Shown piece by piece: positions 15,964 through 25,067 of a stretch of DNA of 64,000 bases; position 1 is the first letter of the stretch, and each line of letters opens with the position of its first letter. The position numbers were made by a program, and so were the translations under genes. Source of the DNA: Tenacibaculum finnmarkense genomovar ulcerans (lineage in GTDB: Bacteria; Bacteroidota; Bacteroidia; Flavobacteriales; Flavobacteriaceae); assembly GCF_900239495.1 (NCBI RefSeq), contig NZ_OENE01000023.1, positions 1 through 64,000 of the forward strand, written 5' to 3'. The notes below the pieces were generated by a model. That model was not told where the DNA came from, made no database searches, and worked only from the letters and a program-made list of their open reading frames with translations.

Positions 15964-16293
15964 ATGATAAAAGTATCAGAAAAAGCGAAAAAAAAAGTTA
16001 TCGAGTTAATGACTGATGACGGTTTTGACGCTTTAGTAGATTTTGTACGAGTTGGTGTAAAAAGTGGAGGTTGTTCAGGATTATCGTATGACTTAACTTT
16101 TGATAAAAACACCCAAGAAAACGACAAAATATTTGAAGAAAACAATATAAAAATTGTTGTTGATAAAAAAAGTTTTTTATACCTTGTAGGAACCACCTTA
16201 GAGTATTCTGGAGGTTTAAATGGTAAGGGCTTTGTTTTCAACAACCCAAATGCCAATCGCACCTGCGGTTGTGGCGAAAGTTTTTCTTTATAA
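15964..16293 (+). CDS. sufA: Iron-sulfur carrier SufA/IscA
   Basis: A 109-residue A-type carrier that receives iron-sulfur clusters from the SufBCD scaffold and passes them to target proteins. All three conserved cysteines are present: Cys37 (SGGCSGLSYD) and Cys101/Cys103 in the C-terminal CGCG motif. It is the first gene of sufABCD; sufB follows after 15 bp. The ATG at 15964 directly follows the likely leader. Length and motifs are standard. Confidence 0.94.
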   Translation: MIKVSEKAKKKVIELMTDDGFDALVDFVRVGVKSGGCSGLSYDLTFDKNTQENDKIFEENNIKIVVDKKSFLYLVGTTLEYSGGLNGKGFVFNNPNANRTCGCGESFSL

Positions 16294-16308
16294 AATTACA
16301 ACTCACTT

Positions 16309-17757
16309 ATGAGCAAGTACACCGAAGACGATTTAAGAGAAGAGTTAGAAACCAAAGAATATGAATATGGTTTTTATACTGATATAGAAAGTGAAACCTT
16401 TGCAAAAGGGTTAAATGAAGATGTAGTTCGTGCTATTTCTAAAAAGAAAAACGAGCCGCAATGGATGACTGATTGGCGTTTAGAAGCCTTTAGAGTCTGG
16501 AAAGAAATGGAAGAACCTGAATGGGCAAATGTTCATTACGAAAAACCAAAATTTCAAGACATTGCCTATTATTCAGCACCAAAAGAAAAGCCAAAATTAA
16601 ACAGTTTAGATGAAGTTGACCCTGAATTATTGGACACTTTTAAACGTTTAGGAATTTCTTTAGATGAACAAAAAAAATTAGCTAATGTAGCTGTTGATAT
16701 TGTAGTAGATTCTGTTTCTGTTGCAACAACTTTTAGAGAAACTTTAGGTAAAAAAGGTATTATTTTTATGCCTATTTCTGAAGCTATTCAAGAACATCCT
16801 GAATTAGTAAGAAAATATTTAGGAACTGTTGTTCCAACTACCGATAATTTTTACTCAGCGTTAAATTCAGCCGTTTTTTCTGATGGATCTTTCTGTTATA
16901 TTCCAAAAGGTGTTCGTTGCCCAATGGAATTATCAACTTACTTCAGAATTAATGAAGGAGGAACAGGACAATTCGAAAGAACTTTAGTTGTTGCTGATAA
17001 AGGAAGTTATGTTTCTTACCTTGAAGGTTGTACCGCTCCTAGTAGAGATGAAAATCAGTTACATGCCGCAGTTGTTGAATTAATTGCCATGGATGATGCT
17101 GAAATTAAGTATTCTACTGTGCAAAACTGGTATCCTGGAAATAAAGAAGGAAAAGGTGGGGTTTACAATTTTGTAACTAAAAGAGCCATTTGTGAAACCA
17201 ACGCCAAAGTTTCTTGGACACAGGTAGAAACAGGTTCGGCAGTTACTTGGAAATACCCTAGTTGTATTTTAAAAGGAGATAATTCTGTTGGAGAATTTTA
17301 TTCAATAGCAGTTACCAATAATTATCAGCAAGCTGATACTGGTACTAAAATGATTCACTTAGGTAAAAATACCAAGTCAACCATTATATCAAAAGGAATA
17401 TCCGCAGGAAAATCACAAAACTCTTATAGAGGATTAGTTCAAATTGGCCCTCGTGCCGATAATGCGCGTAACTTCTCGCAATGTGATTCTTTACTAATGG
17501 GTAATCAGTGTGGTGCACACACCTTTCCTTATATTGAAACAAAAAATAAATCGGCACAGATAGAACACGAAGCAACGACAAGTAAAATTGGTGAAGACCA
17601 ATTATTTTACTGTAACCAACGTGGAATAGATACCGAAAAAGCAATTGCATTAATCGTAAATGGTTTTAGTAAAGAAGTACTAAATAAATTACCAATGGAA
17701 TTTGCTGTAGAAGCACAAAAATTATTAGAAATCAGTTTAGAAGGAAGCGTTGGTTAA
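16309..17757 (+). CDS. sufB: Iron-sulfur cluster scaffold subunit SufB
   Basis: A 482-residue SufB, the scaffold subunit on which clusters form in the SufBC2D complex. Conserved family blocks include [59 protein letters not shown] and the C-terminal [21 protein letters not shown]. The Cys in the CTAPSR block and others are placed as in E. coli SufB, where a conserved cysteine takes sulfur from the desulfurase. It lies 25 bp before sufC in a tight operon. Confidence 0.96.
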   Translation: MSKYTEDDLREELETKEYEYGFYTDIESETFAKGLNEDVVRAISKKKNEPQWMTDWRLEAFRVWKEMEEPEWANVHYEKPKFQDIAYYSAPKEKPKLNSLDEVDPELLDTFKRLGISLDEQKKLANVAVDIVVDSVSVATTFRETLGKKGIIFMPISEAIQEHPELVRKYLGTVVPTTDNFYSALNSAVFSDGSFCYIPKGVRCPMELSTYFRINEGGTGQFERTLVVADKGSYVSYLEGCTAPSRDENQLHAAVVELIAMDDAEIKYSTVQNWYPGNKEGKGGVYNFVTKRAICETNAKVSWTQVETGSAVTWKYPSCILKGDNSVGEFYSIAVTNNYQQADTGTKMIHLGKNTKSTIISKGISAGKSQNSYRGLVQIGPRADNARNFSQCDSLLMGNQCGAHTFPYIETKNKSAQIEHEATTSKIGEDQLFYCNQRGIDTEKAIALIVNGFSKEVLNKLPMEFAVEAQKLLEISLEGSVG

Positions 17758-17782
17758 TAGCCAATAACAAAGATATATTACC

Positions 17783-18535
17783 ATGTTAAAAATAGAAAAT
17801 TTACACGCTAACATAGAAGATAAATCAATCTTAAAGGGATTGAATTTAGAAATTAAAGCAGGAGAAGTTCATGCTATTATGGGTCCTAACGGAGCTGGTA
17901 AAAGTACCTTAGCTTCTGTAATTTCAGGAAAAGAAGAATACGAAGTAACCGACGGATTAATAACCTTAAATGGTGAAGATATTGGTGAATTAGCTCCTGA
18001 AGAAAGAGCACATAAAGGTATCTTTTTATCATTTCAATATCCTGTTGAAATCCCTGGAGTTTCTGTAACAAACTTTATAAAAACGGCAATTAACGAAAAT
18101 CGTAAAGCCAAAGGTTTAGAAGACATGCCTGCAAAAGATATGTTAAAAATGATTCGTGAGAAATCAGAATTGTTAGAAATTGACCGTAAATTTTTATCAC
18201 GTTCTTTAAACCAAGGGTTTTCTGGAGGAGAAAAGAAACGTAATGAAATTTTTCAAATGGCAATGCTTGAACCTAAATTAGCCATTTTAGATGAAACCGA
18301 TTCTGGTTTAGATATTGATGCCTTGCGTATTGTAGCAAACGGAGTTAATAAATTAAAATCGAAAGATAATGCAGTAATTGTTATTACACATTACCAACGT
18401 TTATTAGATTATATCGTTCCTGATTTTGTTCACGTTTTATACAATGGTCAAATTGTAAAATCTGGCGATGCTTCTTTAGCCCTAGAGCTTGAAGAAAAAG
18501 GATATGATTGGATTAAAGATGAAGTTAATTCTTAA
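17783..18535 (+). CDS. sufC: Fe-S assembly ATPase SufC
   Basis: A 250-residue ABC-type ATPase that binds SufB and SufD and drives cluster assembly rather than transport. Walker A is at residues 34-41 (GPNGAGKS), the signature is FSGGEKKRNEI, and Walker B is LAILDETDSGLD with the D-loop. The family-typical variant signature (GGEKKR) separates it from transport ATPases. It is followed after 7 bp by sufD. Confidence 0.96.
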   Translation: MLKIENLHANIEDKSILKGLNLEIKAGEVHAIMGPNGAGKSTLASVISGKEEYEVTDGLITLNGEDIGELAPEERAHKGIFLSFQYPVEIPGVSVTNFIKTAINENRKAKGLEDMPAKDMLKMIREKSELLEIDRKFLSRSLNQGFSGGEKKRNEIFQMAMLEPKLAILDETDSGLDIDALRIVANGVNKLKSKDNAVIVITHYQRLLDYIVPDFVHVLYNGQIVKSGDASLALELEEKGYDWIKDEVNS

Positions 18536-18542
18536 AAGATAG

Positions 18543-19850
18543 ATGGAATTAAAAGACAAAATAACCGCCTCGTACGTTGCCTTTGAAAATGGCGAAGATA
18601 TTAATTCTGATCTGCACGATATTAGAAGTAAAGCACTACAAAATTTTGAAGAATTAGGATTTCCTACTAAGAAATTAGAAGCTTGGAAATACACTTCTTT
18701 AAACTCAGTGTTAAAGCACGATTATAATATTTTTCCAAATTCGGAAGATGCTATAGAATTGGCAGATGTAAAGAAATATTTTATCCACGATATAGATACT
18801 TATAAAGTAGTTTTTATCAATGGAAAATACAGCTCTTTTTTATCAGAAACAACACACGACACTATTGATGTTTGCTTAATGTCATCAGCATTAACCAAGC
18901 CTAAATATAAAGCTATTATTGAAAAACACTTCAATAAAATAGCTAAGCAAGATAATTTAACAGCATTAAATACCGCCTTTGCAAACGAAGGAGCGTATAT
19001 TTATATTCCTAAAAATGTAGAGGTTCAAAAGCCAATACAAATTATCTATTTTACAACCGGTAATCAAGAAGCTGTTATGACACAGCCTCGTAATTTAATT
19101 ATTGCCGAGCAAAACGCACATGTTCAAATTATTGAGCGTCATCAAAGTTTAACTTCGAACCCTGTTTTAACAAATGCGGTTACCGAAGTTTATGCTGCTA
19201 AAGATGCTACGGTTGATATGTATAAAATTCAAAATGACCATGAAAATGCGTCATTGGTTGACAATGCTTATATAGAGCAGAAATCGAACAGTATTGTTTC
19301 GGTACATACTTTTTCTTTTGGAGGAAATATTACACGTAATAACTTAAACTTTTATCAAAGAGGCGAACATATCGATTCTATTTTAAAAGGAATTACGATT
19401 TCTGAAGGAAAACAACATATCGATCATCATACCTTGGTGCATCATATTGAACCAAATTGCGAATCGCATCAAGATTATAAAGGGATTTACGGCGGACGTT
19501 CTACAGCAGTTTTCAACGGTAAAGTAATTGTTGAAAAAGAAGCTCAAAAAACAAATGCGTATCAGCAAAACAACAATGTTTTAATTAGTGATAAAGCAAC
19601 AATCAATGCAAAACCACAATTAGAAATTTTTGCTGATGATGTAAAATGTTCACACGGTTGTACTATTGGTCAATTAGACGAAGATGCATTATTTTACATG
19701 CAACAACGTGGGATTCCTAAAAAAGAAGGAAAAGCATTATTAATGTATGCCTTTGCCAACACGGTTTTAGAAAGTGTAAAAATACCAGAAGTTAAAAAGC
19801 GAATTAATAAATTAATAGCTACTAAATTAGGTGTTGATATTGGTTTTTAA
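18543..19850 (+). CDS. sufD: Fe-S assembly protein SufD
   Basis: A 435-residue paralogue of SufB that completes the SufBC2D scaffold and is needed for iron supply. Family blocks seen are KKLEAWKYTSL near the N-terminus, HHTLVHHIEPNCESHQDYKGIY, and the C-terminal KCSHGCTIGQLDEDALFYMQ followed by RGIP. The His in the VHHIEPNC block matches the conserved histidine thought to contribute to cluster formation. A strong terminator follows, so the operon ends here without sufS or sufE, which are usually next in this family. Confidence 0.95.
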   Translation: MELKDKITASYVAFENGEDINSDLHDIRSKALQNFEELGFPTKKLEAWKYTSLNSVLKHDYNIFPNSEDAIELADVKKYFIHDIDTYKVVFINGKYSSFLSETTHDTIDVCLMSSALTKPKYKAIIEKHFNKIAKQDNLTALNTAFANEGAYIYIPKNVEVQKPIQIIYFTTGNQEAVMTQPRNLIIAEQNAHVQIIERHQSLTSNPVLTNAVTEVYAAKDATVDMYKIQNDHENASLVDNAYIEQKSNSIVSVHTFSFGGNITRNNLNFYQRGEHIDSILKGITISEGKQHIDHHTLVHHIEPNCESHQDYKGIYGGRSTAVFNGKVIVEKEAQKTNAYQQNNNVLISDKATINAKPQLEIFADDVKCSHGCTIGQLDEDALFYMQQRGIPKKEGKALLMYAFANTVLESVKIPEVKKRINKLIATKLGVDIGF

Positions 19851-19880
19851 TTTGTAAAAATCATTCTAAACATATTATAT

Positions 19881-19917
19881 AAAAAAGACCATTCAATTAT
19901 TTTGAATGGTCTTTTTT
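19881..19917 (+). terminator. Terminator of sufABCD, bidirectional
   Basis: AAAAAAGACCATTCAA and TTGAATGGTCTTTTTT form a perfect 16-bp stem with a short loop, T-rich on both strands; it also lies past the end of the helicase gene on the other strand. Confidence 0.92.
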
Positions 19918-19973
19918 GTATTTATTAGTTAGAGTTTGTTTAAATTTCAGATTCTAATTTACCACAGTCTTTT

Positions 19974-22415
19974 TTATAATTTCAATGAAAGCAACACCAT
20001 TTTCAATTCTGAAAAAGAAAATTTATTTTCCGTTTTTTTTCTTAATTCGCTCAGACTTTTAAACTCAGTTTCTTCAATAGTTTGCACCAACTCTTTATAC
20101 TTTTTTAAAGGTATAACATCTAATACATCAATATCTCCTGAACTAATATAACTCATTAAATGTGTTTCAATTGTATTTAAAGTTAGCCCTCTTTTAGTTG
20201 CTATTTCTTTTGCTGATAGTCCTTGTTTAAAAAAAGAATAGCTAATTTCTCTGGTAGGTATTTTTATTTCAGTTCTTTTTTTTACAGCTAATTTTCCTGT
20301 TTTTGAAACCGTTTTAACCGACTCTTTTAATTTATTTTTCTTACAATAAAGACTAACGGCGTCTAAAATTTGACCACCATATTTTTGCACCCTAACCTTT
20401 CCCATCCCTTCTACTTTTAACAACTCTTGAGCGGTTTTAGGAAGCATATCGCAAATTGCATACAATGTTTTTTGACTAAAAATTTGAAAAGGAGCCGTAT
20501 TTTGTTTTTTAGAAATTTCATCCCTTAACATACGTAAACTTACCGCCAAAGCAGGATCTTTTGCTGAGACAAAGGCTTTTTTAACAGGCTTTTCGGTATT
20601 TAGTAAAACTGCATCGGCACGAATTTGCAAATAATCTTTTACCTTAAAAGTATCTTTTAATTTTAAGAAGCAATATAATTTAATCGATAGTAAATTTTTT
20701 AAGGTATAAATTTGAGTTTCTAAGTCTTTTTGAACTGCTTTATTATCGGTAGAAAAAGAAATTCCGCTTAATGGTTTTTTTATAAACTCTTGCGTTTGCG
20801 TTTTAAAATAAGTAATTGCCTTTGCAAATCTATCATTAATTACAGTGCTATTTTCAGCTAATTCTGTTTCTTTAGAAAGCACTTCTAGTTGATTTTTAAA
20901 ACCATTTGCAATTTTTAATAATGGAATAATTCCGTCATCTTTAATAGTTTCTAAATGAGAAATCATAATACCGTTTAAACTGGTTTGATTTTTATAAAAA
21001 ATATCAATAGCCCTTGTGGTTGGATATAAAAGCGGGCGGAAATCAAATAATTCGGCAATTAAATTAAGCTGATATTTTTTTTCTGAATCATCTAAAACAG
21101 TTTTATCAGGAATATTCTGGCTTACATTTTTATTAAAAGAATCTACGGTTCTATCGTTAATAATTGAACTACTTCCAATCCTTGTTTTCAAAACAATGCC
21201 TTCTAAACTCGTACATCTACTAAGAGCCACATAAGTTTGACCGTGTGCAAAAGAAGCTTCGGCATCAATAATTGCTTTTTCAAAAGTTAGCCCTTGACTT
21301 TTATGAATGGTAATTGCCCAAGCCAATCGCAACGGAATTTGCGTAAAAGAACCCGCAACATCTTCTTTTATTTCTTTAGTTTGATCATCGATTGAATAGC
21401 TGATATTCTCCCAAATTTCTTTCTTTGTTTCAATTTCAAAATCATCATTAGGGCATTTTACGTAAATAGTATCATCATCAATACTTTTTATTTCGCCAAT
21501 TTTACCATTGAAGTATCTTTTTTCAGGTGAGCTATCATTTTTAATAAACATCACCTGAGCGCCTACTTTTAATTCTAAATCATCACTATTTGGATAGGAG
21601 TTTTCATTAAATTTACCAGATACTTCTGCTTTAAAAAAGAAACTTTTCTTCTTTATTTTTTCTAATTCTAGCGTATTAATTGCCTCTGCCCTTTTATTAT
21701 GCGTGGTTAATGTAATATAACCATCTTGTTTTTTAGGCTGAAAATTAGGGTCATATCTTTCATTTAATATTTTTTCAGAATCATAAGACAAAGAGTCATT
21801 TCTGATTTCATTTAATATTTTTATAAAAGCATCATTCTTCTGTCTATAGATTTTCTTTAGTTCGATAGCTATTGTATTCGACTCTTGAAAAGCCTTGCTA
21901 CTAAAAAAATAAACCGATTTATAATGCTCTTGTAAAATACTCCAATCATTTGGGCGTACCACAGGCGATAATTGCTGTAAATCGCCAATCATTAAAACCT
22001 GTGCACCGCCAAAAACTTTATGACGATTTTTATATTTTCTTAAAACTTGGTCAATTCCGTCTAATAAATCGGCTCGCACCATACTAATTTCATCGATTAT
22101 TACTAAATCTAACGATCGGATAATATCTATTTTTGTTTTATTAAACTTTCGTTGCTGACTCGAGGTATTTTCAATTTGATTTGGTAAAATAGGACCAAAA
22201 GGCATCTGAAAAAAAGAATGAATCGTTGCCCCTTTTGCGTTAATTGCCGCAACACCAGTGGGCGCTACAATAACCATTCTTTTTAAAGATTCATTTTTTA
22301 TTTTATGTAAAAAAGTAGTTTTTCCTGTTCCTGCTTTTCCTGTGATAAAAAGGTTTCTATCTGTTTTTTCTATAAACTGAACGGCAAGGTCTAATTCTTT
22401 ATTTTCTATCATCAC
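19974..22415 (-). CDS. Pif1-type helicase with HRDC and HTH domains
   Basis: An 813-residue superfamily 1B helicase. Walker A is GKAGTGKTTFLHKI (residues about 25-38), Walker B IIDEISMVRADLLDGID, with later motifs FGGAQVLMIGDLQQLSPV and LAWAITIHKSQGLTFEKAIID plus YVALSRCTSLEGIVL, as in Pif1/RecD2 enzymes. After about residue 610 comes an HRDC-like domain (FQIFSQKTLYAICDMLPKT, VEGMGKVRVQKYG), then a winged-helix piece (GLSAKEIATKRGLTLNTIETHL) like that at the end of RecQ proteins. So a Pif1 motor carries RecQ-like accessory modules. Pif1 helicases unwind G-quadruplexes, forks and RNA-DNA hybrids; the role here is inferred to be genome maintenance. It is monocistronic. Confidence 0.9.
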   Translation of the reverse strand: MMIENKELDLAVQFIEKTDRNLFITGKAGTGKTTFLHKIKNESLKRMVIVAPTGVAAINAKGATIHSFFQMPFGPILPNQIENTSSQQRKFNKTKIDIIRSLDLVIIDEISMVRADLLDGIDQVLRKYKNRHKVFGGAQVLMIGDLQQLSPVVRPNDWSILQEHYKSVYFFSSKAFQESNTIAIELKKIYRQKNDAFIKILNEIRNDSLSYDSEKILNERYDPNFQPKKQDGYITLTTHNKRAEAINTLELEKIKKKSFFFKAEVSGKFNENSYPNSDDLELKVGAQVMFIKNDSSPEKRYFNGKIGEIKSIDDDTIYVKCPNDDFEIETKKEIWENISYSIDDQTKEIKEDVAGSFTQIPLRLAWAITIHKSQGLTFEKAIIDAEASFAHGQTYVALSRCTSLEGIVLKTRIGSSSIINDRTVDSFNKNVSQNIPDKTVLDDSEKKYQLNLIAELFDFRPLLYPTTRAIDIFYKNQTSLNGIMISHLETIKDDGIIPLLKIANGFKNQLEVLSKETELAENSTVINDRFAKAITYFKTQTQEFIKKPLSGISFSTDNKAVQKDLETQIYTLKNLLSIKLYCFLKLKDTFKVKDYLQIRADAVLLNTEKPVKKAFVSAKDPALAVSLRMLRDEISKKQNTAPFQIFSQKTLYAICDMLPKTAQELLKVEGMGKVRVQKYGGQILDAVSLYCKKNKLKESVKTVSKTGKLAVKKRTEIKIPTREISYSFFKQGLSAKEIATKRGLTLNTIETHLMSYISSGDIDVLDVIPLKKYKELVQTIEETEFKSLSELRKKTENKFSFSELKMVLLSLKL

Positions 22416-22503
22416 AAAATTATTCTACGCTATTTATTGGAGCTGTAAAAGTACTTTTTTTAAAATACTCTTTTATTTTAATTTGAATAGAATACTCACT
22501 AAT

Positions 22504-22533
22504 AAAAAATCCTACACATTTTGCGTAGGATTT
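22504..22533 (-). terminator. Terminator of secreted nuclease gene
   Basis: AATCCTAC and GTAGGATT pair around a 9-bp loop, followed on the minus strand by TTTTTTATT; it is 41 bp past the nuclease stop. Confidence 0.8.
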
Positions 22534-22573
22534 CATTTCGTATTCTATAATAGTATAGGCAACCACGTTTAAA

Positions 22574-23368
22574 TTATCTAAAAACCCACGCTTTATAATT
22601 AGTAGAACGCTCTAATTCATCTTCAATATTATCTGGTAATTCAGGGAAAAAATCGATTCCTGTTTTTGCTTCTAAAGCATCAATAGAAACCACAAATTCA
22701 TACAACGGTTTTTTACTTTTTTTATGAGGTATTAAAAAAGCAATCGCTTTTGCTTGGCTTGGATTTGTATAATCTACAATTATTTTATAAAACTCTTTAG
22801 GAATAGAAACTTTATCGCGTCCGATAGTTCTTAAATCATCTTGTAAAATACCACCTGTTACCACATATATATTTTGATATTTCTTAGCCCAATAACGCGT
22901 TTTTTCTTCTAATCGAAGCCAAATTCCTGCATTAAAACTATGTCTTTGTGGCGTAACATTAGAGGTATAAAAAGTTTCATTATACGCCTCTACCGAATAT
23001 TTTTTATCGGCAGCAGGGCATAAATGACCTCTATCATACCCTGATTTTTTATAACTTTTATAATTTGCCGACCGTGTTTTTACCTTCGGATCATTAATAA
23101 AATAAGGACGCTTAATTTTAGTGGTCTTAATATCATTTTTACTTAAAGAATACGCCACCCATTCTGCCTGTTCATGTTTTTCGTTATACGATAATTGATA
23201 CCCATCATGCTTTACAATAACGCCCGTTGTTGAAGTTGGTAAATAATTAAATCCACTAGGATTTCGTGTAACATCTGTGGTAGTATCGCCAGGAGTTTGT
23301 TTTAATAAACACCCAGTAATAAGGACAATAATTGCTACAATTAATTTTATTTTTTTAGATATACTCAT
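22574..23368 (-). CDS. DNA/RNA non-specific endonuclease, lipoprotein
   Basis: A 264-residue secreted nuclease of the ββα-metal (NUC1/Serratia) family. The N-terminus is a lipoprotein signal with Cys20 in LITGC. The catalytic motif DRGH is at residues 112-115 (GYDRGHLCPAADKK), with His115 as general base and Asn146 (SFNAGIWLRLEE) as metal ligand. It should degrade DNA and RNA outside the inner membrane, for nutrient use or defence. It is downstream of a thioesterase gene by 16 bp, so the two probably share a transcript, though their functions are unrelated. All active-site residues are intact. Confidence 0.9.
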   Translation of the reverse strand: MSISKKIKLIVAIIVLITGCLLKQTPGDTTTDVTRNPSGFNYLPTSTTGVIVKHDGYQLSYNEKHEQAEWVAYSLSKNDIKTTKIKRPYFINDPKVKTRSANYKSYKKSGYDRGHLCPAADKKYSVEAYNETFYTSNVTPQRHSFNAGIWLRLEEKTRYWAKKYQNIYVVTGGILQDDLRTIGRDKVSIPKEFYKIIVDYTNPSQAKAIAFLIPHKKSKKPLYEFVVSIDALEAKTGIDFFPELPDNIEDELERSTNYKAWVFR

Positions 23369-23384
23369 TAAATATTATTTACTA

Positions 23385-23825
23385 TTATTTTAAGATAATT
23401 TCTTGAAAATCGGCTGTTTTTTCTACTTTATTGAAAATTGTTTGAAATTTTTCAGACGGAACCGTTAATTTTCTTTTTACCAAATCTAACCAAGCTCCAT
23501 AAACGGTAATTACTGCCGATAAATCGCCTTTTTCATTAAAAACTTCATGTTGAATTTTCCAACGCTCGCCTTTGTTTGATAATCCAATAATTTTAAGATT
23601 TACCGAAATATCAGTTCCCATGTGAACTTCACGTAAAAATTTGGTGTTTTCTTCAAATAAAATAGGACCTGTTTTTTCTTTAGTAAAATCTTGAATAAAA
23701 ATATTGTGTTCTTTAAAAAAACGCAATCTAACTTCGGCAGCATAATCGTTGTATGCGGTATGACGCATATGAATATTGGCATCAAAATCGGCCCATCGTG
23801 TTTTAAATTGTACGCTAAAACTCAT
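23385..23825 (-). CDS. Acyl-CoA thioesterase, hotdog fold
   Basis: A 146-residue 4HBT/YbgC-like thioesterase. The N-terminal block TRWADFDANIHMRHTAYNDY carries the catalytic Asp15 and the family's helix start. The rest forms the hotdog sheet with GPILFEENTKFLREVHMGTD and AVITVYGAWLDLVKRKL. It probably hydrolyses acyl-CoA esters; chain length cannot be told. It is first in a pair with the secreted nuclease gene. The usual Tyr/His pattern around the Asp (DxxxxVxxxxY) is only partly kept, which is common in this subgroup. Confidence 0.85.
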   Translation of the reverse strand: MSFSVQFKTRWADFDANIHMRHTAYNDYAAEVRLRFFKEHNIFIQDFTKEKTGPILFEENTKFLREVHMGTDISVNLKIIGLSNKGERWKIQHEVFNEKGDLSAVITVYGAWLDLVKRKLTVPSEKFQTIFNKVEKTADFQEIILK

Positions 23826-23913
23826 CTGTTCTTTTTTAATAACAAAAGTACATCATAATTTATAATATTGAAATTCAGTCAAACTGTTTTCAAAAATCAT
23901 TTTTAATAATGGA

Positions 23914-24987
23914 TTATCTACGTTTTTTATATAAATAAAAACGAATTCCTGTTATGTAAAGAATCAGTGGAATAAACCCTGTAATAAAAACTAAAATACG
24001 ATGAAAAAAGCCGAATGATTCGCCAATATGAATTGGATACATTTGTGCTGTTATTCTCAAAGATAATGGATTTTTATAAAAAGAATTTATTTTAACTATT
24101 GTTAAATTTTTATCTGTAAAAATATCTGTTGATTTTCTAAGTCCACTTTCAATTTTAAGCGTGTTTATAAACCTAAATCGATAATATTCATCTTTTTTTG
24201 AAGGATAATATATTGACCAAAGTTTATCATCAGGAAATAACCTTTTTGTTTGCTTTTCAATATCGAAAAAACCGCCTATTTTGGTTTTATGAATACTAGA
24301 ATTTTCTGCTATTTTATACGCTGGTAATGCCGATAATAATATTCTATATTCTTTATAAAAAGTAAAATATGCTCCTGAAAAAGAAAGCATTATTAATGGA
24401 ATTATAAAATAAATTCCTGCTACTTTATGCAAATTATAATTAAATTTCTTTTTAGAAGAATACCAATTTATCGTAAACCCTTTTTTCCATCTTTTTTTAT
24501 AGCTCCTACGCCACAATAAAAACCCTGAAATTAATATCAAAAAGCAAAAAATAAGAGATGACACTCCTATAATATAACTTCCATAAGGTTTAAAACATAA
24601 GTTTCTATGAAGTTGTAACAGTGTTTCAAAAAAGGAGTTTGTTTTTAAATTACTTCCTAAATAAACACCCTTTTCAGGATGATAATAAGAAGTTGTTCCG
24701 TTTAAAAAAGTTAAAATAATGTAATTATTTTTTCGATAAGGAAGTTGTATTTTTTTGATAGAATCACCATGTATTTCTGTTAGTTTAGCGACTGTCTGAA
24801 TATTTTTTTGATAAGGTATCTTTGTTTTATTAAAAGTATCAATATTTAATTCTTTAGCTGTTAAATAAGCAGCAATTTCAGGTTGCCAAAGATATAAAGA
24901 GCCTGTTATTCCTGAAAAAGAAACAATAAGTCCAACAGTTAAACCAAGCCATAAATGAAGTATTTTAATTATTTTATAGGGTTTCAT
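23914..24987 (-). CDS. PepSY-associated membrane protein, likely siderophore-iron reductase
   Basis: A 357-residue inner-membrane protein with four membrane helices in the PepSY_TM arrangement. Conserved histidines sit at helix ends: ILHLWLGL near residue 10, LLQLHRNLCF near 130, FNYNLHKVAG near 188 and FFHRILVF near 330. A PepSY-like periplasmic part lies between. Such proteins often sit next to TonB receptors and are thought to reduce or strip iron from siderophores using heme in the membrane. The receptor gene lies directly upstream, separated by an 80-bp gap with a terminator-like hairpin, which may reduce but not abolish read-through. Confidence 0.85.
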   Translation of the reverse strand: MKPYKIIKILHLWLGLTVGLIVSFSGITGSLYLWQPEIAAYLTAKELNIDTFNKTKIPYQKNIQTVAKLTEIHGDSIKKIQLPYRKNNYIILTFLNGTTSYYHPEKGVYLGSNLKTNSFFETLLQLHRNLCFKPYGSYIIGVSSLIFCFLILISGFLLWRRSYKKRWKKGFTINWYSSKKKFNYNLHKVAGIYFIIPLIMLSFSGAYFTFYKEYRILLSALPAYKIAENSSIHKTKIGGFFDIEKQTKRLFPDDKLWSIYYPSKKDEYYRFRFINTLKIESGLRKSTDIFTDKNLTIVKINSFYKNPLSLRITAQMYPIHIGESFGFFHRILVFITGFIPLILYITGIRFYLYKKRR

Positions 24988-25005
24988 TTACTTCGTTACA
25001 TATTA

Positions 25006-25040
25006 AAAAAAAGCGAATGAAAATCATTCGCTTTTTTTGA
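25006..25040 (-). terminator. Hairpin between TonB receptor and PepSY gene
   Basis: AAAAAAGCGAATGA pairs with TCATTCGCTTTTTT and is T-rich on both strands. It sits between two functionally linked genes, so it may set a lower level for the downstream reductase. Confidence 0.85.
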
Positions 25041-25067
25041 TAAAATTATTTATTTAATTATTTTCTT

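Noticed and set aside
15948..16262. 104-residue open frame opposite sufA
   Set aside because: It mirrors the sufA codons and has no independent signal; sufA with all its cysteines is the real gene.
17384..17650. 88-residue open frame opposite sufB
   Set aside because: Antisense shadow of a conserved gene, with no start context.
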